Shown: one piece after another, positions 1 to 6,475 of the stretch
Layout of the letters: each line of letters begins with the position of its first letter
Position numbering within the stretch: the stretch's first letter is position 1
Assembly (NCBI GenBank): GCA_944371545.1
Contig: CALVXT010000010.1
Span: forward strand, 1-15,223
Direction: 5' to 3'
Length of the DNA stretch: 15,223 bases
DNA from: an uncultured Bacilli bacterium
GTDB lineage: Bacteria > Bacillota_I > Bacilli_A > RF39 > UBA660
The notes under the pieces: generated by a model
The model's input: only the letters and a program-made list of their open reading frames with translations
Told to the model about the DNA's origin: nothing
The model's database searches: none
Program-made: the position numbers and the translations under genes

Positions 1-150
1 TTGGGGTTGCATGAAGATGTTAAAAAAAGAGCGAATTTAGCTTTATCTTTTTCTAAGTTTACTTTTCCTCATGGATTGTTTCGCGGGATTTTATTAGAAC
101 AAATTTATCGAAGTTTTAAGATTTTAAATAATGAAAGTTATCATAAGTAA
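1..150 (+). CDS. C-terminal fragment of an unrecognised protein
   Basis: An open frame runs from the first base to a TAA at 148-150 and encodes the last 49 residues of a protein whose start lies upstream of the window. The fragment is basic and helical in character (HEDVKKRANLALSF near its start, LLEQIYRSF near its end) with no membrane segment and no motif I can assign. A strong intrinsic terminator begins 11 bp after the stop, which supports this being the true end of a gene or operon. Function unknown. Confidence 0.6.
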   Translation: MGLHEDVKKRANLALSFSKFTFPHGLFRGILLEQIYRSFKILNNESYHK

Positions 151-161
151 AGCGTTTAAAC

Positions 162-205
162 AATTCCAAAACTTATAAAAAGCATATAGTTTTGGAATTT
201 TTTTT
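162..205 (+). terminator. Intrinsic terminator after the first gene
   Basis: A perfect 12-bp stem, AATTCCAAAACT (162-173) and AGTTTTGGAATT (188-199), with a 14-nt loop, runs into a run of eight T (198-205). It separates the upstream gene from the promoter of the AAA ATPase gene. Its right arm can also pair with a further copy of TTCCAAAACT just downstream (see the repeat at 162-213). Confidence 0.8.
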
Positions 206-213
206 CCAAAACT
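162..213. repeat. Palindromic element with three TTCCAAAACT-type arms next to a promoter
   Basis: TTCCAAAACT occurs directly at 164-173 and 204-213, and inverted (AGTTTTGGAA) at 188-197. The inverted copy can pair with either direct copy. Pairing upstream makes the terminator; pairing downstream makes a 10-bp hairpin with a T6 loop. The last base of the third arm is the first base of the -35 box at 213-218. The arrangement could be mutually exclusive hairpins, an operator, or simple duplication of a terminator arm. The sequence shows the repeat; any regulatory role is inference. Confidence 0.6.
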
Positions 214-241
214 TGACTTTCTACGGTGTTTCTTTTATAAT
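213..241 (+). promoter_or_regulatory. Sigma-A promoter for the AAA ATPase-ung pair
   Basis: TTGACT (213-218), a 17-bp spacer, then TATAAT (236-241): nearly ideal for the housekeeping sigma factor. Transcription should begin near 248, only a few bases before the ribosome binding site GAGGTGAT at 251-258. Confidence 0.85.
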
Positions 242-260
242 TTTGTTTATGAGGTGATGT

Positions 261-1463
261 ATGATGATTGAGAGACCTATATATTTAGAAGAGCTAAAAC
301 GCTGGAAAGATCAAAATCTTATAAAAGTTGTTACTGGCATTCGAAGATGTGGTAAATCTACTTTGTTTGATTTGTTCATTACGGATTTATTAAAAGAAGG
401 GGTTCAAAAAGAACAGATTATTAAAATTAATTTAGAAGATCCTGACTATCATTTTTCAAATTATATGGAGTTATATCAATTTATTGTTAATCAATTACAA
501 GAAGAAAAAAAATATTATGTCTTTTTAGACGAAGTGCAAAATGTAGTTGATTTTCAAAAAGCTGTAGATGGTCTTTATATTAAAAAAAATGTGGATTTAT
601 ATATTACAGGTTCTAATGCTTATCTTTTGAGTGGAGAGCTTGCTACATTACTATCTGGAAGATATGTTGAAATTAAAATGTTGCCATTGTCTTTTAAAGA
701 ATTTGTTTCTGCATTTGAAAGCAATAATATATCCATGTTATTTTTGGATTATATGCAATATGGTGGAATGCCAGGTAATATTCCTATTTTAAAGAAAAAT
801 CCTAATGATTTGGATCAATATTTAGATGGCATTTTTTCTACTGTGGTTTATAAAGATATTATGTCAAGAAAACAAATTACAGATAAAAGTCTTTTAGAAA
901 ATATTTTAAAATTTCTTTTTGATAGTATTGGTAGTCCCATTTCTACTAAAAAAATAAGTGATACATTAACGAGTAAGGGAATTTCAACAAGCAACCATAC
1001 AGTTGAAAATTATATTACGGCTTTTGTTGAAAGTTTTTTGATTTATAAAGCAGAACGTTTTGATGTGAAAGGAAAAAATTTGCTTGTTAGAGATTATAAG
1101 TATTATTTAGTTGATACTGGTCTTAGAAGTTATTTGCTTGGAAAAAAGGCAGACAGTGATATGGGACATATTTTAGAAAATATCGTATACTTAGAATTAT
1201 TACGTCGTGGTTATAAAGTCTATGTTGGAAAAGTTGATGATTTAGAAATTGATTTTGTAGCGCAGAATCGTGAAGGTCTTAAATATTATCAAGTTGCTTT
1301 GTCAGTTCGAGATGAAATTGTTTTAGAAAGAGAATTGAAATCTTTAAGAAAAACTGGAGATTTTTATCCTAAGTATTTGTTAGTTTATGATATGGATTTA
1401 GCTGCTGATTATGATGGTATTAAAAAAATAAATATTATTGAATGGTTGTTAGGAAGTGAATAG
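261..1463 (+). CDS. AAA_14/DUF4143 family ATP-binding protein
   Basis: A 400-residue member of the AAA ATPase family that pairs an N-terminal AAA_14 domain with a C-terminal DUF4143 region; the molecular function of the family is poorly known. The Walker A loop GIRRCGKST is at residues 26-34, Walker B YVFLDE at 86-91, and a sensor-like YITGSNA at 114-120. The C-terminal part carries the family pattern of a restriction-endonuclease-like fold (EIDFVA followed by YYQVALSV), probably a nuclease-fold remnant. No membrane segment or signal peptide is seen, so it is cytoplasmic. Two ATG codons lie in tandem (261 and 264). GAGGTGAT at 251-258 is better spaced for the second, so the protein may be 399 residues. 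It has its own strong promoter, and ung follows 2 bp after its stop. The pairing with ung may be only co-transcription. The family is often accessory and patchily distributed, so this gene may be a recent arrival beside a core gene. Confidence 0.88.
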   Translation: MMIERPIYLEELKRWKDQNLIKVVTGIRRCGKSTLFDLFITDLLKEGVQKEQIIKINLEDPDYHFSNYMELYQFIVNQLQEEKKYYVFLDEVQNVVDFQKAVDGLYIKKNVDLYITGSNAYLLSGELATLLSGRYVEIKMLPLSFKEFVSAFESNNISMLFLDYMQYGGMPGNIPILKKNPNDLDQYLDGIFSTVVYKDIMSRKQITDKSLLENILKFLFDSIGSPISTKKISDTLTSKGISTSNHTVENYITAFVESFLIYKAERFDVKGKNLLVRDYKYYLVDTGLRSYLLGKKADSDMGHILENIVYLELLRRGYKVYVGKVDDLEIDFVAQNREGLKYYQVALSVRDEIVLERELKSLRKTGDFYPKYLLVYDMDLAADYDGIKKINIIEWLLGSE

Positions 1464-1465
1464 CA

Positions 1466-2131
1466 ATGATTGGAAATGATTGGGATGAAAAATTAAAGGT
1501 TATTTGGGGAAGTCCTGGTTTTCATAAGTTTATGGATGTAGTGAATCATGAGTATGCAACTAAAACGATTTTTCCACCTCGTGATCACATTTTTGAAGCT
1601 TTAAAACTTACTCCATATCATAATGTAAAAGTTGTGATAATGGGACAAGATCCGTATCATGGTGTAGGTGAGGCGCATGGACTATCTTTTTCTGTTCAAA
1701 AAGGTGTAAAAGTTCCTCCTTCTTTACAAAATATTTATAAAGAACTTTACGATGATTTAGGTATTCCACCTCGTAATGATGGAGATTTAACAGGTTGGGC
1801 TAAAGAAGGCGTGTTGTTATTGAATGCAGTTTTAACTGTTGTTAAAGATAATCCAGCTTCTCATCGTAAACTTGGATGGGAGTTATTTACTGATTACATT
1901 ATCAAATTAGTAAATCAAAAAGATACGCCTGTTGTTTTTATTCTATGGGGAAATTTTGCTAAAGAAAAAGCTAAACTTATTACTAATCCAATTCATCATA
2001 TTATTACTTCTCCTCATCCAAGTCCATTTTCAGCAAGGTATGGTTTTTTTGGTAGTAGGCCATTTTCTAAAACTAATGAATTTTTGAAAAAAGATGGGTT
2101 AAAAGAAATTGATTGGGGAAGAAAAGAATAA
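1466..2131 (+). CDS. ung: Uracil-DNA glycosylase (family 1)
   Basis: Cleaves uracil from DNA as the first step of base-excision repair. All family-1 signatures are visible: GQDPYHG at residues 60-66 with the catalytic aspartate D62, the uracil-binding GLSFSV at 72-77, the LLLNAVLTV core strand, and the DNA-intercalation loop HPSPFSA at 184-190 with the conserved histidine H184. The length of 221 residues matches bacterial Ung. The ATG at 1466 lies 2 bp after the stop of the AAA ATPase gene, and the ribosome binding sequence (AGGAAGTGA) lies inside the end of that gene, so the two are co-transcribed and probably translationally coupled. A terminator starts at the stop codon. In B. subtilis ung is close to gerQ, as it is here, about 4 kb away. 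Confidence 0.97.
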   Translation: MIGNDWDEKLKVIWGSPGFHKFMDVVNHEYATKTIFPPRDHIFEALKLTPYHNVKVVIMGQDPYHGVGEAHGLSFSVQKGVKVPPSLQNIYKELYDDLGIPPRNDGDLTGWAKEGVLLLNAVLTVVKDNPASHRKLGWELFTDYIIKLVNQKDTPVVFILWGNFAKEKAKLITNPIHHIITSPHPSPFSARYGFFGSRPFSKTNEFLKKDGLKEIDWGRKE

Positions 2132-2159
2132 GATAATTTGTCAAGAATTGTCTTTTTTT
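2131..2159 (+). terminator. Intrinsic terminator of the AAA ATPase-ung operon
   Basis: AGATAATT (2131-2138) pairs with AATTGTCT (2146-2153), with one G-T wobble and a 7-nt loop, followed by seven T (2153-2159). The stem begins on the last base of the ung stop codon. Confidence 0.65.
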
Positions 2160-2189
2160 CTTTTCTAAAAAAATAATGGATTGTATTTG

Positions 2190-2198
2190 TGGTATACT
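2190..2198 (+). promoter_or_regulatory. Extended -10 promoter for the P-type ATPase
   Basis: TGGTATACT gives a TG-n motif followed by TATACT (2193-2198). No good -35 is seen 16-18 bp upstream, which is common for extended -10 promoters. Predicted transcription starts near 2205, almost on the ribosome binding site GGTGAT at 2205-2210. Confidence 0.6.
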
Positions 2199-2215
2199 TT
2201 AGATGGTGATGCTCA

Positions 2216-4843
2216 TTGAAATTTTATCAAAAGAAAATAGAAGATGTTTTGCAATATTTTAATACTTCTAAAAATGGGTTAAGTAAAGCCGAAGCAAAAA
2301 GACGTTTGGAAAAGTATGGGGAGAATGTTATTCAAGGTAAAAAAAGGAGAAGTAAGCTTCAAATTTTTTTAAGTCAATTTAAAAATTTTATGGTTATTCT
2401 TCTTTTAGTTGTGGGTGTATTATCCTTTTTCTATGCGCTTTTTGAAACTCATGATTATTTAGATTCTATTGTTATTTTGGGGACAACTTTTGTAAATATT
2501 TTAATGGGATATTTACAAGAAGATAAAGCTGAAGATGCAGTTGAAAAGTTAAAACAATATAGTATAACTAAAGTTCAAGTTTATCGTGATGGTAAGATAG
2601 AAGAAGTCTCTTCTACAAATTTGGTGGTCGGTGATATTATTATTTTAGAAGCAGGAGATAGCGTACCTGCTGATGCTAGGATTATTGAAAGTTATTTTGC
2701 CAAGGCTGACGAGTCTGTTTTAACTGGAGAAAGTAATTCTGTTTCTAAAAATGATGAAATTCTTGGTTCTAATGTTTCTTTACATGAAAGAAGCAACATG
2801 GTTTTTGCTGGAACAAATTTGGTTTCAGGAAAAGTTATTGCAGTTGTTGTAGCTACTTCTATGAAAACAGAAATTGGTAAAATTGCTAAAGCTATTAATA
2901 CAAGTGAAGAGCCCATAACTTTATTGCAAGTAAAAGTAAAAAAAGTAAGTACTTTTATTTCAATGGTTGCTATTTTTCTTGTTATGTTTGTTTTAATTTT
3001 TAGTATTATAAAAGATTATGATGTTTTGACTGTTGTTATGCTTTGTATTTCGATGATTGTTGCATCTGTTCCAGAATGTTTACCTATTGCGATTACTTCA
3101 ACTTTAATGATTGGAGTTAAAGCAATGGCAAAGAAAAAAACTGTAGTTCGGAATATGGCAGCTATTGAAACTCTTGGGGCAACAGAAATTATTTGTACCG
3201 ATAAAACAGGAACACTCACTCTAAATCAAATGGAAGTTGTTAAAGGATATCTTGATGGTATGGTTACATCTTTAGAAGATTTTGATTTGCATAAAAATGA
3301 TAAAATGGTTTCTATTTTGGCTCTTTGTAATACGGCAATAAAAGATAAAAAAGATAAATATGTTGGAGATGCAGTAGATGTTGCTTTATTAAATTTCTTG
3401 AATATTAAGAATATATCTGTTGAAAATGTTCAAAAAGATTTTCAGAAAATTGTGGAGATTCCTTTTGACTCAGAACGAAAGATGATGAGTTTTGTTTATC
3501 AAAAGAATCAAGATAAAATTTTGTTTACTAAAGGAAGTCCAGAAGCAGTATTAAGTCGTTGTGGTTTTCTTTTAGAAAATGGAGAATTTAAAAAAATTAC
3601 TAAGGAGGATAAAGATAGAATTCTAGAAGTTGAAGAAGCGTTATCTAAAGAAGCTTTAAAAGTCATTGCGTTGGCCTATAAAGAAAATTTGTCTACTTAT
3701 GAAGATGAAGAAAAATATTTAAATGAAGAAAATAGTCGCTTGATATTTGTTGGTATGTTAGCTATGAAAGACCCAGCAAGAAGTGACGTTAAAGCTGCGA
3801 TTCAAAAATGTAAAAGTGCTAAGATTAGACCTATTATGATTACAGGTGATAGTTTAGATACTGCTCTTGCCATTGCTCGTGAAGTTGGAATAATTGAAGA
3901 TGGGGAAAAAGGTATTTTAGGTAGTGAATTAGATAAGATGACACCTAAAGAGTTAAAAAAATGTGTAAATGAATATAGTGTTTTTGCAAGAGTTTCGCCA
4001 GATCATAAGTATTTGCTTGTTGATGCTTTACAGCGTCAGGGCAAAGTCGTTGCAATGACAGGTGATGGTGTTAATGATGCTCCAGCTTTGCAACTTGCTA
4101 ATGTTGGAATTGGAATGGGCGCAAGTGGAACGGATGTTACAAAAAGTGTTTCTGATATTTTATTACTTGATGATAGTTTTTCTACTATTGTAACTGCTGT
4201 TGATGAAGGAAGAAGAATTTATGATAATGTAATTGCAAATGTTTTATATAATTTATCTAGTAATTTTACGGAAATTGTTTTAATTATTTTAGGAATGTTT
4301 TTAAATAATCAAATTATTTTGGCTTTACATGTTTTATATATTGACTTAGTTGCAGATACTATACCATCTATTTGTTTAGCTTTTGAAAAATCAAGTAAAA
4401 AGAATATGAAGAAAAAACCTAATGGTTTAGATAAGCCGATTTTTACTCCTTATTTTTTGGCATTTTTAATTCTTTCTGTTATTGTTGAAGCAGGAGTTTC
4501 ATTACTTGTTTATTTTGTTAGTATTAATTCTTTAGGTGTAGAAATGGCTCAAACTTTGGCTTTGTTAAGCGTTGTTTTAAATGAATTTGTTTTTGCTTAT
4601 AATTGTCGTTCTTTAAAAGAAGGTATTTTTCAAAAAGGAATTTTTTCAAATAAGCAATTAAATCTTGGCGTTTTCTTTTTACTTTTAGTTCAACTTTTGG
4701 TATTTTTAACTCCAATTGGTCAAATTTTTTCTTTACAAATTGTTAGTTTTGGACGATTTTTCTTAGTGTTCCTCATTAATTTAGTTAGTTTAGTAATTAT
4801 TGAAATGTTTAAACCTGTATTGAATCTTTTTTTTAAAGAATAG
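2216..4843 (+). CDS. P2-type (Ca2+-ATPase-like) cation-translocating P-type ATPase
   Basis: An 875-residue, probably ten-helix P-type ATPase that would move cations across the cell membrane using ATP. Domains in order: cation-ATPase N-terminal domain (about 1-70); actuator with TGES at 170-173; M4 with PECLP around E287; phosphorylation site DKTGTLT with D329; nucleotide-binding domain with KGSPE from K439; hinge TGDGVNDAP at 615-623; and the C-terminal helix bundle. By alignment with SERCA, cation ligands are present in M4 (E287), M5 (N683, E686), M6 (D710, D714) and M8 (E790). SERCA N796 is replaced by D710, as in Na,K-ATPases, and T799 by alanine, so the ion is uncertain; Ca2+ export is the default. 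The start is TTG, chosen because GGTGAT at 2205-2210 is spaced 5 nt from it and the N-terminus matches the family. It is a single-gene unit with its own promoter and terminator. Confidence 0.93.
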   Translation: MKFYQKKIEDVLQYFNTSKNGLSKAEAKRRLEKYGENVIQGKKRRSKLQIFLSQFKNFMVILLLVVGVLSFFYALFETHDYLDSIVILGTTFVNILMGYLQEDKAEDAVEKLKQYSITKVQVYRDGKIEEVSSTNLVVGDIIILEAGDSVPADARIIESYFAKADESVLTGESNSVSKNDEILGSNVSLHERSNMVFAGTNLVSGKVIAVVVATSMKTEIGKIAKAINTSEEPITLLQVKVKKVSTFISMVAIFLVMFVLIFSIIKDYDVLTVVMLCISMIVASVPECLPIAITSTLMIGVKAMAKKKTVVRNMAAIETLGATEIICTDKTGTLTLNQMEVVKGYLDGMVTSLEDFDLHKNDKMVSILALCNTAIKDKKDKYVGDAVDVALLNFLNIKNISVENVQKDFQKIVEIPFDSERKMMSFVYQKNQDKILFTKGSPEAVLSRCGFLLENGEFKKITKEDKDRILEVEEALSKEALKVIALAYKENLSTYEDEEKYLNEENSRLIFVGMLAMKDPARSDVKAAIQKCKSAKIRPIMITGDSLDTALAIAREVGIIEDGEKGILGSELDKMTPKELKKCVNEYSVFARVSPDHKYLLVDALQRQGKVVAMTGDGVNDAPALQLANVGIGMGASGTDVTKSVSDILLLDDSFSTIVTAVDEGRRIYDNVIANVLYNLSSNFTEIVLIILGMFLNNQIILALHVLYIDLVADTIPSICLAFEKSSKKNMKKKPNGLDKPIFTPYFLAFLILSVIVEAGVSLLVYFVSINSLGVEMAQTLALLSVVLNEFVFAYNCRSLKEGIFQKGIFSNKQLNLGVFFLLLVQLLVFLTPIGQIFSLQIVSFGRFFLVFLINLVSLVIIEMFKPVLNLFFKE

Positions 4844-4854
4844 TTGTTCCATAT

Positions 4855-4884
4855 AAAAACTCACATGGATTTGTGAGTTTTTTT
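4855..4884. terminator. Bidirectional terminator between the P-type ATPase and the LemA gene
   Basis: An 11-bp perfect stem, AAAAACTCACA (4855-4865) and TGTGAGTTTTT (4872-4882), with a 6-nt loop. The T run at 4878-4884 serves the plus-strand ATPase gene and the A run at 4855-4859 serves the minus-strand gene, whose stop codon at 4883-4885 overlaps the T run. Confidence 0.88.
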
Positions 4885-5428
4885 ATAATTTAAAGTCTTC
4901 TATATCTGTGTCGGTCATATCTTTGCCATCAAAAAATGTTTTGGCTTTTACATGGTGTATTTTAGCAACTATGTTGTTTGGAAATTTTCTGATGTAATTG
5001 TTTGTTTCAGTAACATGCTTGTTATAATAGGAAATACCTGCTACTAGTTTTTCATTTATATTTTTAAATTCTTCTTGAATTTCTATCATTGTTTCATTTT
5101 CATTTAATTCTTTGTTATCTTCGTAAAGTGTATCGATAATTGTTTCAGCTTCTTTTAATTTTCTTTCTAAATCAAAGTTACTTATTTTTTCTTCTTTTAA
5201 ATTTATAAAATCTTTTAAATAGTCTTTTTTAGCTTTTAAATTATTTTTAATTACATTGTCTGCTTTGACAATTAAATCGTATTTTGTTCTTAAATCTTCG
5301 TCAATGTTTCCTTCAACTTTTTCAATTTTTGTTTTGCTAAATTGAATATGATTATAGATATTGATATATAATATGGCTAAAATTCCTATTATGATAATTA
5401 CTAGTAAGAGAATAGTAAATGTTTCCAT
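4883..5428 (-). CDS. LemA family membrane-anchored protein
   Basis: A 181-residue protein with one N-terminal transmembrane helix (about residues 4-25, rich in I and L) followed by a long helical, probably coiled-coil, domain outside or along the membrane. The LemA pattern is visible: an early VEGNIDEDLRTKYDLIVKADNVI segment, matching the family's ID-x-x-L-x-x-RYDLIPNLVE region, and a late YNKHVTETNNYIRKFPNNIVA segment near residues 138-158, matching the family's YN..V..YN..I..FP signature. The biochemical function of LemA proteins is not settled; they are small membrane proteins often found as single genes. The ATG at 5428 is preceded by GAGGCGTGA at a suitable distance. The gene stands alone between a bidirectional terminator and a promoter region shared with the divergent hydrolase. 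Confidence 0.88.
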   Translation of the reverse strand: METFTILLLVIIIIGILAILYINIYNHIQFSKTKIEKVEGNIDEDLRTKYDLIVKADNVIKNNLKAKKDYLKDFINLKEEKISNFDLERKLKEAETIIDTLYEDNKELNENETMIEIQEEFKNINEKLVAGISYYNKHVTETNNYIRKFPNNIVAKIHHVKAKTFFDGKDMTDTDIEDFKL

Positions 5429-5452
5429 TGTTCACGCCTCAATTCTATAAGC

Positions 5453-5481
5453 ATTGTATCATATTTTGTTTCTTGTTTAAA
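5453..5481 (-). promoter_or_regulatory. Promoter of the LemA gene
   Basis: Read on the minus strand: TTTAAA (5481-5476), 17 bp, then TACAAT (5458-5453) preceded by TGA, an extended -10. The -35 overlaps the -35 of the divergent hydrolase promoter. Confidence 0.6.
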
Positions 5482-5501
5482 TAATTTTTTTATGTTACAT
5501 T
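5473..5501 (+). promoter_or_regulatory. Promoter of the metallo-hydrolase gene
   Basis: TTGTTT (5473-5478), 17 bp, then TACATT (5496-5501) preceded by TGT, an extended -10. The predicted start of transcription falls at about 5508, on the ribosome binding site GGTGAT (5508-5513). Confidence 0.6.
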
Positions 5502-5518
5502 TAAAATGGTGATAAATT

Positions 5519-6019
5519 ATGACAATACATACTTTAGTAGTTGGAGAACTTCAAGAAAATTGCTATGTTTTGGTAAATGAAAAGAAAGAAGCTATTCTTA
5601 TTGATCCAGGAGATGAAAAAGAGAAAATTTTAGATTTTTTGAAACCTTATAAAGTTGTGGGTATCTTAGTTACGCATTTTCATCCTGATCATGTAGGGGC
5701 TTTAAAAGAACTTGAGAATTTTTATCATTTAAAAGCTAATCAAAAAGTAGAGGAATTTCATTATGAGGTTTTTTCAAATCCTGGGCATACCTTGGATTCT
5801 ATTTCTTTTTATTTTCCTGAAGAGAAAATTATGTTTGTAGGAGATTTTATTTTTTATCATACTATTGGAAGATGCGATTTAGGCGGGGATGTTGAATTGA
5901 TGAAAAAATCTATTCAAAAAATTTTACAAACTATTCCATTAGATACAATTTTATATCCAGGTCACGGAAGAACAACAAAGTTAGGTCAAGAAAAAGTTTT
6001 TTTGGAACAATTTTTATAA
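5519..6019 (+). CDS. Compact metallo-beta-lactamase-fold hydrolase (glyoxalase II-like)
   Basis: A 166-residue cytoplasmic hydrolase of the metallo-beta-lactamase superfamily, of the small glyoxalase II-like type. All metal ligands are present: THFHPDH with H53, H55, D57 and H58; NPGHT with H90; VGDF with D109; and YPGHG with H149. An active dinuclear zinc enzyme is therefore expected, acting on a thioester or similar substrate that cannot be named from sequence. Typical stand-alone members are about 200-215 residues. This one is shorter, chiefly between HPDHVG and NPGHT, where only about 27 residues remain. The ATG at 5519 follows GGTGAT at 5508-5513. The gene diverges from lemA and converges tail-to-tail with gerQ, so it is probably monocistronic. 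Confidence 0.9.
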   Translation: MTIHTLVVGELQENCYVLVNEKKEAILIDPGDEKEKILDFLKPYKVVGILVTHFHPDHVGALKELENFYHLKANQKVEEFHYEVFSNPGHTLDSISFYFPEEKIMFVGDFIFYHTIGRCDLGGDVELMKKSIQKILQTIPLDTILYPGHGRTTKLGQEKVFLEQFL

Positions 6020-6042
6020 AAAAAGAAACAAAAATGTTTCTT
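6018..6042 (-). terminator. Terminator of gerQ
   Basis: AAGAAAC (6023-6029) and GTTTCTT (6036-6042) form a 7-bp stem with a 6-nt loop. Read on the minus strand it is followed by a run of seven T (A run at 6018-6024). The stem includes part of the gerQ stop codon. On the plus strand there is no T run, so it mainly serves gerQ; the converging hydrolase stop overlaps the A run. Confidence 0.65.
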
Positions 6043-6394
6043 AATCAAAAGTATCTGAATAATCTGGATTGTAATTAATTTTTTCCCCAAATTCAATGAA
6101 GTTTATATATAACATTCTAAGTAAAAACCAGTTGCCTGTAGATGGATCAGAAAGAAGTAAATGGTCTCTTCCTGATTGTTCAATAATTCCTTCATAGATT
6201 CTGTCTCGCCATTCGTTTGAATCTGGATAAGAAGCGTATACTTTTACTTTTTTTCCTTTGTTTAATCTTAAAATATTTTCAATTAAACTTTGCTCTAAGG
6301 GAAGAGAGTTTTGGGAACTGATGTTTCCAGGTGGAGTCATTGGTGTTTTTGTTGTACCTGGAAATGTTGGCGTATTAAAAAAACTGCCATTCAT
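6041..6394 (-). CDS. gerQ: Spore coat protein GerQ
   Basis: A 117-residue protein matching the GerQ family, a spore-coat inner-layer protein. In B. subtilis it is needed for localising the cortex hydrolase CwlJ and is cross-linked by the transglutaminase Tgl. The conserved core is at about residues 33-102: LEQSLIENILRLNKGK, then SNEW at 59-62, then SGRDHLLLSDPSTG at 74-87 and LYINFIEF at 95-102. The N-terminal 32 residues are rich in Pro, Thr, Ser and Asn and shorter than in B. subtilis. They hold one lysine (K16), unlike the lysine cluster known to be cross-linked in B. subtilis. The start is the ATG at 6394, because GAGGTGAT (6409-6402) lies 7 bases before it; a GTG at 6406 lies inside that binding site and would not be a real start. 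Its presence suggests that the lineage forms, or recently formed, endospores. Confidence 0.9.
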   Translation of the reverse strand: MNGSFFNTPTFPGTTKTPMTPPGNISSQNSLPLEQSLIENILRLNKGKKVKVYASYPDSNEWRDRIYEGIIEQSGRDHLLLSDPSTGNWFLLRMLYINFIEFGEKINYNPDYSDTFD

Positions 6395-6414
6395 TAAAAT
6401 TATCACCTCGTTAT

Positions 6415-6422
6415 ATTTTATG
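6415..6422 (-). promoter_or_regulatory. Candidate gerQ promoter -10, sporulation-type
   Basis: Minus-strand CATAAAAT differs by one base from the SigE -10 consensus CATACAAT and also fits the SigK -10 pattern CATAnnnTA. No convincing -35 of either class is seen at the expected spacing. A weak sigma-A reading (TAAAAT) is also possible. gerQ is SigE-dependent in B. subtilis, which makes the SigE reading plausible but unproven. Confidence 0.35.
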
Positions 6423-6426
6423 TTTA

Positions 6427-6455
6427 TTGCTTTTCATTTAGAAGTTCGTTATAAT
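6427..6455 (+). promoter_or_regulatory. Sigma-A promoter of the YitT-like gene
   Basis: TTGCTT (6427-6432), 17 bp, then TATAAT (6450-6455). It lies back to back with the gerQ upstream region, so the two transcription units start within about 55 bp of each other. Confidence 0.8.
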
Positions 6456-6475
6456 TTAAATAAGGATGATGATAT

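Noticed and set aside
4524..4715. Lysine-rich minus-strand frame inside the P-type ATPase gene
   Set aside because: Antisense to conserved membrane helices; a composition artefact of AT-rich sequence.
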